Shown: positions 6,120-8,236 of the stretch, one piece after another
How the letters are laid out: every line of letters begins with the position of its first letter
Numbering within the stretch: position 1 is the first letter of the stretch
From: an uncultured Oscillospiraceae bacterium
GTDB lineage: Bacteria > Bacillota_A > Clostridia > Oscillospirales > Oscillospiraceae
Assembly: GCA_944387745.1 (NCBI GenBank)
Contig: CALXGD010000176.1
Coordinates: 1-8,236, forward strand
Direction of reading: 5' to 3'
DNA length: 8,236 nt
Notes under the pieces: generated by a model
Databases searched by the model: none
The model's input: the letters and a program-made list of their open reading frames with translations, nothing else
What the model was told of the DNA's origin: nothing
Position numbers and translations under genes: made by a program

Positions 6120-6149
6120 AGCATATGCGGCGGAGGGGCCCGCTATGCC
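6120..6149 (-). promoter_or_regulatory. Sigma-E-like sporulation promoter of spoVV
   Basis: On the minus strand GGCATAGC (6149-6142), a 14-bp spacer and CATATGCT (6127-6120) fit the known mother-cell sigma-E pattern (GKMATATT, 13-15 bp, CATACAMT). The first six bases of the -35 element and six of eight in the -10 element match. The start point would be near 6112, about 27 nt before the ATG, with the GGGAGG inside this leader. The B. subtilis homologue is in the sigma-E regulon, which makes the match more believable. No good vegetative promoter is seen in this orientation. Confidence 0.6.
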
Positions 6150-6183
6150 TGACTGGATGGCTGGAGATGTTATGAATCCTGTC

Positions 6184-6201
6184 CTTGCACAATCCTGCAA
6201 G
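6184..6201. promoter_or_regulatory. Inverted repeat over the regulator promoter (candidate RpiR-family operator)
   Basis: CTTGCA-N6-TGCAAG is a perfect 6-bp inverted repeat. Arms can extend to TGTC/GACA if one extra C on the left is allowed. It covers the -35 box and early spacer of the promoter for the RpiR-family gene, so a bound dimer would block that promoter. Autoregulation by the adjacent regulator is the simplest idea, but binding is not shown. Confidence 0.45.
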
Positions 6202-6213
6202 ACAGAGTATAAT
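6185..6213 (+). promoter_or_regulatory. Vegetative promoter of the RpiR-family regulator
   Basis: TTGCAC (6185-6190), a 17-bp spacer and a perfect TATAAT (6208-6213) form a strong sigma-A type promoter. The start point would be near 6220, about 40 nt before the ATG, and the leader carries a GGAAAGGGGG ribosome binding site. Confidence 0.8.
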
Positions 6214-6259
6214 AATAAAAAGAAAGAGGAAGGAAAGCCTTGGAAAGGGGGCGGGCAGA

Positions 6260-7108
6260 ATGGCACAGCAGAATATTTTTGAAACCATCGGCAGCCAATA
6301 TTTCCAGCTGACCAATTCGGAGAAAAAGGTGGCCGACTATATTCTGGCCCACAGGGTAGACACCCAGTATCTGTCCATTTCTGAACTGGCGGAGGAGTGT
6401 CAGGTGGCGGACGCCACCATCTCCCGGTTCTGCCGGAAGATGGGCTTGGGGGGCTACAACGCCTTCAAGCTGGAGCTGGCCAAGGCATCCATCACCGCCC
6501 AGAGCGGGCAGTGGAGTGGAGGGGAAAAGGAGGACGTCCTACAGTCCATCTGTCAGGGGCGCCTTCAGGAGAGTGTGTCCGCCCTGGAGCAGACGGTGAA
6601 GCGGCTGGACCCGACAGCTCTGCGGGAGGCCGCCGACCTTCTGGCGCAGGCGAAGCGGGTGCTCTGCATGGGGCAGGGGAGCTCTATGGTGCTGGCGGAG
6701 GAGGCGTGGACTCTGTTTTCCGGCATTTCCTCCAAGTTTTTGCTGATCCCGGATTCCCATCAGCAGATGACCGCCCTGGCCCTGATGGAGGAGGGGGAGG
6801 CGGTGCTGTACTTCTCTTACTCCGGCTCTACCCAGGAGCTCCTGGACGCCCTGGAGGTGGCCCACCTGCGGAAGGGAAAGGTGATCCTGATTACCCGATT
6901 TCCCAAGTCCCCCGGGGGACAGAGGGCGGACCTGGTGCTCCAGTGCGGCTCTGACGAGGGGCCCCTCCAGGCCGGCTCCATTCCGGCCCGGATTGCCCAG
7001 CTGTTTGTGCTGGACCTGCTGTACACGGAGCTGTTTCAGCGGGACACAGAGCGGGCCATGGAGTGCCGGGAGCGAATCGCCGAGGCGGTGGCCCGGCGGC
7101 ACGTATAA
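6260..7108 (+). CDS. RpiR/MurR-family transcriptional regulator (HTH + SIS domain)
   Basis: This is a cytoplasmic DNA-binding regulator of 282 aa, a normal family length. The N-terminal helix-turn-helix domain covers residues 1-77: LTNSEKKVADYI (17-28) is the typical opening, and LSISELAEECQVADATISRF (38-57) holds the recognition helices. The SIS domain (about 120-258) shows GQGSS (138-142) and YSGST (187-191), the loops that bind sugar phosphates in this family. Regulators of this type usually respond to a phosphosugar (for example MurNAc-6P, ribose-5P or glucosamine-6P), but no sugar gene lies beside it, so the ligand is unknown. ATG 6260 has AAAGGGGG at about 8 nt; an upstream in-frame TTG at 6185 lies in the promoter and is rejected. 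It is divergent from spoVV with 174 bp between the starts. The inverted repeat at its promoter suggests autoregulation. Confidence 0.92.
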   Translation: MAQQNIFETIGSQYFQLTNSEKKVADYILAHRVDTQYLSISELAEECQVADATISRFCRKMGLGGYNAFKLELAKASITAQSGQWSGGEKEDVLQSICQGRLQESVSALEQTVKRLDPTALREAADLLAQAKRVLCMGQGSSMVLAEEAWTLFSGISSKFLLIPDSHQQMTALALMEEGEAVLYFSYSGSTQELLDALEVAHLRKGKVILITRFPKSPGGQRADLVLQCGSDEGPLQAGSIPARIAQLFVLDLLYTELFQRDTERAMECRERIAEAVARRHV

Positions 7109-7112
7109 AAGG

Positions 7113-7152
7113 AGCTCCCCACCGGCGTTTGCCGGTGGGGAGCTATTTTTTT
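7113..7152. terminator. Strong bidirectional terminator after the RpiR-family gene
   Basis: A perfect 14-bp stem AGCTCCCCACCGGC/GCCGGTGGGGAGCT (7113-7126, 7131-7144) with a GTTT loop is followed by a run of seven T (7146-7152) on the plus strand, only 4 bp after the stop codon at 7108. In the other direction it is followed by CCTTTTATA and can end the convergent 85-aa gene, whose stop codon touches the T tract. Confidence 0.92.
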
Positions 7153-7408
7153 ATAGAAGTCCAAACTGCTCCAGACGGAGGCGCAGCTGCTGGTTCACCA
7201 GCTTTTGGGCCATCAGTTCCCGAAACTGGACGGTCTTTGTTTTTCCTTGGGCTCTCAGCTGCTCCAGCTTTTGGGACAGCTCGACCTGCTCCTGTTCCAG
7301 CTGGGTGAGGAGATTTTCACAGTTGGCCAGCCGCTCTAGGGCCTGGGGGAGGAGAATGTCGTCCTGTAGGACCCAGGTGCCGTCCCTTTGTTCTGTATAG
7401 CGCTCCAT
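7151..7408 (-). CDS. Small coiled-coil protein of unknown function
   Basis: This is an 85-aa soluble protein that I cannot assign. It opens with a short Trp-containing segment (DGTWVLQDD, 9-17) and then forms a predicted coiled coil over about 20-54. Heptad a positions are Leu27, Leu34, Gln41 and Leu48; d positions are Cys30, Leu37, Leu44 and Leu51. A basic patch (GKTKT, 55-59) and a second Leu/Arg/Gln-rich helix (62-82) follow, so a helical hairpin or dimer is likely. The opening ALERLANCE resembles a motif I recall from short phage or chromosomal proteins, but I would not infer a phage origin from it. ATG 7408 has AAGGGGG at 8 nt; the in-frame TTG at 7414 is too close to that site. It follows guaB after a terminator. 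I found no convincing promoter of its own, so readthrough from guaB is possible. Confidence 0.75.
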   Translation of the reverse strand: MERYTEQRDGTWVLQDDILLPQALERLANCENLLTQLEQEQVELSQKLEQLRAQGKTKTVQFRELMAQKLVNQQLRLRLEQFGLL

Positions 7409-7456
7409 GGGCAATACCCCCTTTTAAAAACGCTCAACTCCATTTTGGGTGTGCAA

Positions 7457-7477
7457 GCTTCAAACGTGAAGCGCTTC
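7457..7477. repeat. Overlapping palindromes upstream of the 85-aa gene
   Basis: GCTTCA-AACG-TGAAGC (7457-7472) overlaps the perfect palindrome GAAGCGCTTC (7468-7477), so the middle arm can pair left or right but not both. It lies about 50 bp upstream of the ATG at 7408. It could be a mutually exclusive RNA fold or an operator, or it could be chance; no U tract follows either stem. Confidence 0.3.
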
Positions 7478-7523
7478 TCGCTGTCCCCCCCTCGGGGCGG
7501 GGAACACACAGGAGAGATGAATT

Positions 7524-7558
7524 AAAAAAACAGGGCCGCGTCCGCAGGCGCGGCCCTG
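7524..7558 (-). terminator. Rho-independent terminator of guaB
   Basis: In the minus-strand transcript a perfect 10-bp stem CAGGGCCGCG/CGCGGCCCTG (7558-7549 with 7540-7531) with an 8-nt loop is followed by seven U residues (7530-7524). It starts about 10 nt after the guaB stop codon. This is a strong terminator. Confidence 0.92.
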
Positions 7559-7568
7559 AATTTTGTAG

Positions 7569-8236
<668 letters not shown>

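Noticed and set aside
4722..6266. 514-codon minus-strand open frame across spoVV and the Cys4 gene
   Set aside because: It is a Pro/Arg/Gly-rich out-of-frame reading of spoVV. It crosses both promoters and overlaps two genes that have good ribosome binding sites and family motifs.
6539..7102. 187-codon minus-strand frame opposite the RpiR-family gene
   Set aside because: Low-complexity Leu/Gln/Gly/His/Arg composition, with no motif or start signal; it is a shadow of the SIS-domain coding strand.

Overview
The window looks like chromosomal DNA from a GC-rich, endospore-forming member of the Clostridia, most likely Oscillospiraceae (the Flavonifractor/Pseudoflavonifractor type). The grounds are a lipoprotein-type amino-acid binding protein, strong GGAGG ribosome binding sites, a YlbJ/SpoVV sporulation membrane protein, an LTA-synthase-like enzyme, a small four-cysteine protein of a kind I associate with this group, and GC-rich codon use with AT-rich promoter regions. 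The assignment comes from reading protein sequence, not from a search. I see no mobile element, CRISPR array, tRNA or rRNA.

Positions 1-2410 (minus strand) hold a polar amino-acid ABC importer operon read from right to left: binding lipoprotein, permease, then ATPase, which runs off the left edge. It has a near-consensus promoter at 2365-2394. Two ARG-box-like 18-mers separated by 3 bp overlap the -35 element, which hints at arginine control. A G-rich quadruplex-type motif lies on the template strand of the leader. A hairpin with a U tail between the binding-protein and permease genes probably acts as a partial terminator that sets higher binding-protein output.

Positions 2411-4647 (plus strand) hold an AT-rich intergenic stretch of about 360 bp with one doubtful 56-codon ORF. 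It is followed by a monocistronic LTA-synthase/phosphoglycerol-transferase family protein whose predicted catalytic residues are all present, and then a strong bidirectional terminator.

Positions 4654-6149 (minus strand) hold spoVV/ylbJ behind a good sigma-E-like promoter, then a 70-aa Cys4 protein. The small gene appears to have its own vegetative promoter overlapping the spoVV stop codon. Facing away from these on the plus strand (6185-7152) is an RpiR/MurR-family regulator with a SIS domain, a consensus-like promoter, and an inverted repeat over its -35 box that could be its own operator.

Positions 7151-8236 (minus strand) hold an 85-aa coiled-coil protein of unknown function and, upstream of it, the C-terminal part of IMP dehydrogenase (guaB) with its own terminator. 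The genes are mostly separate housekeeping, transport, envelope and sporulation units. I did not find a convincing new multi-gene system. The parts most worth a second look are regulatory: the ARG-box pair, the sigma-E promoter, the nested promoter and the RpiR operator.
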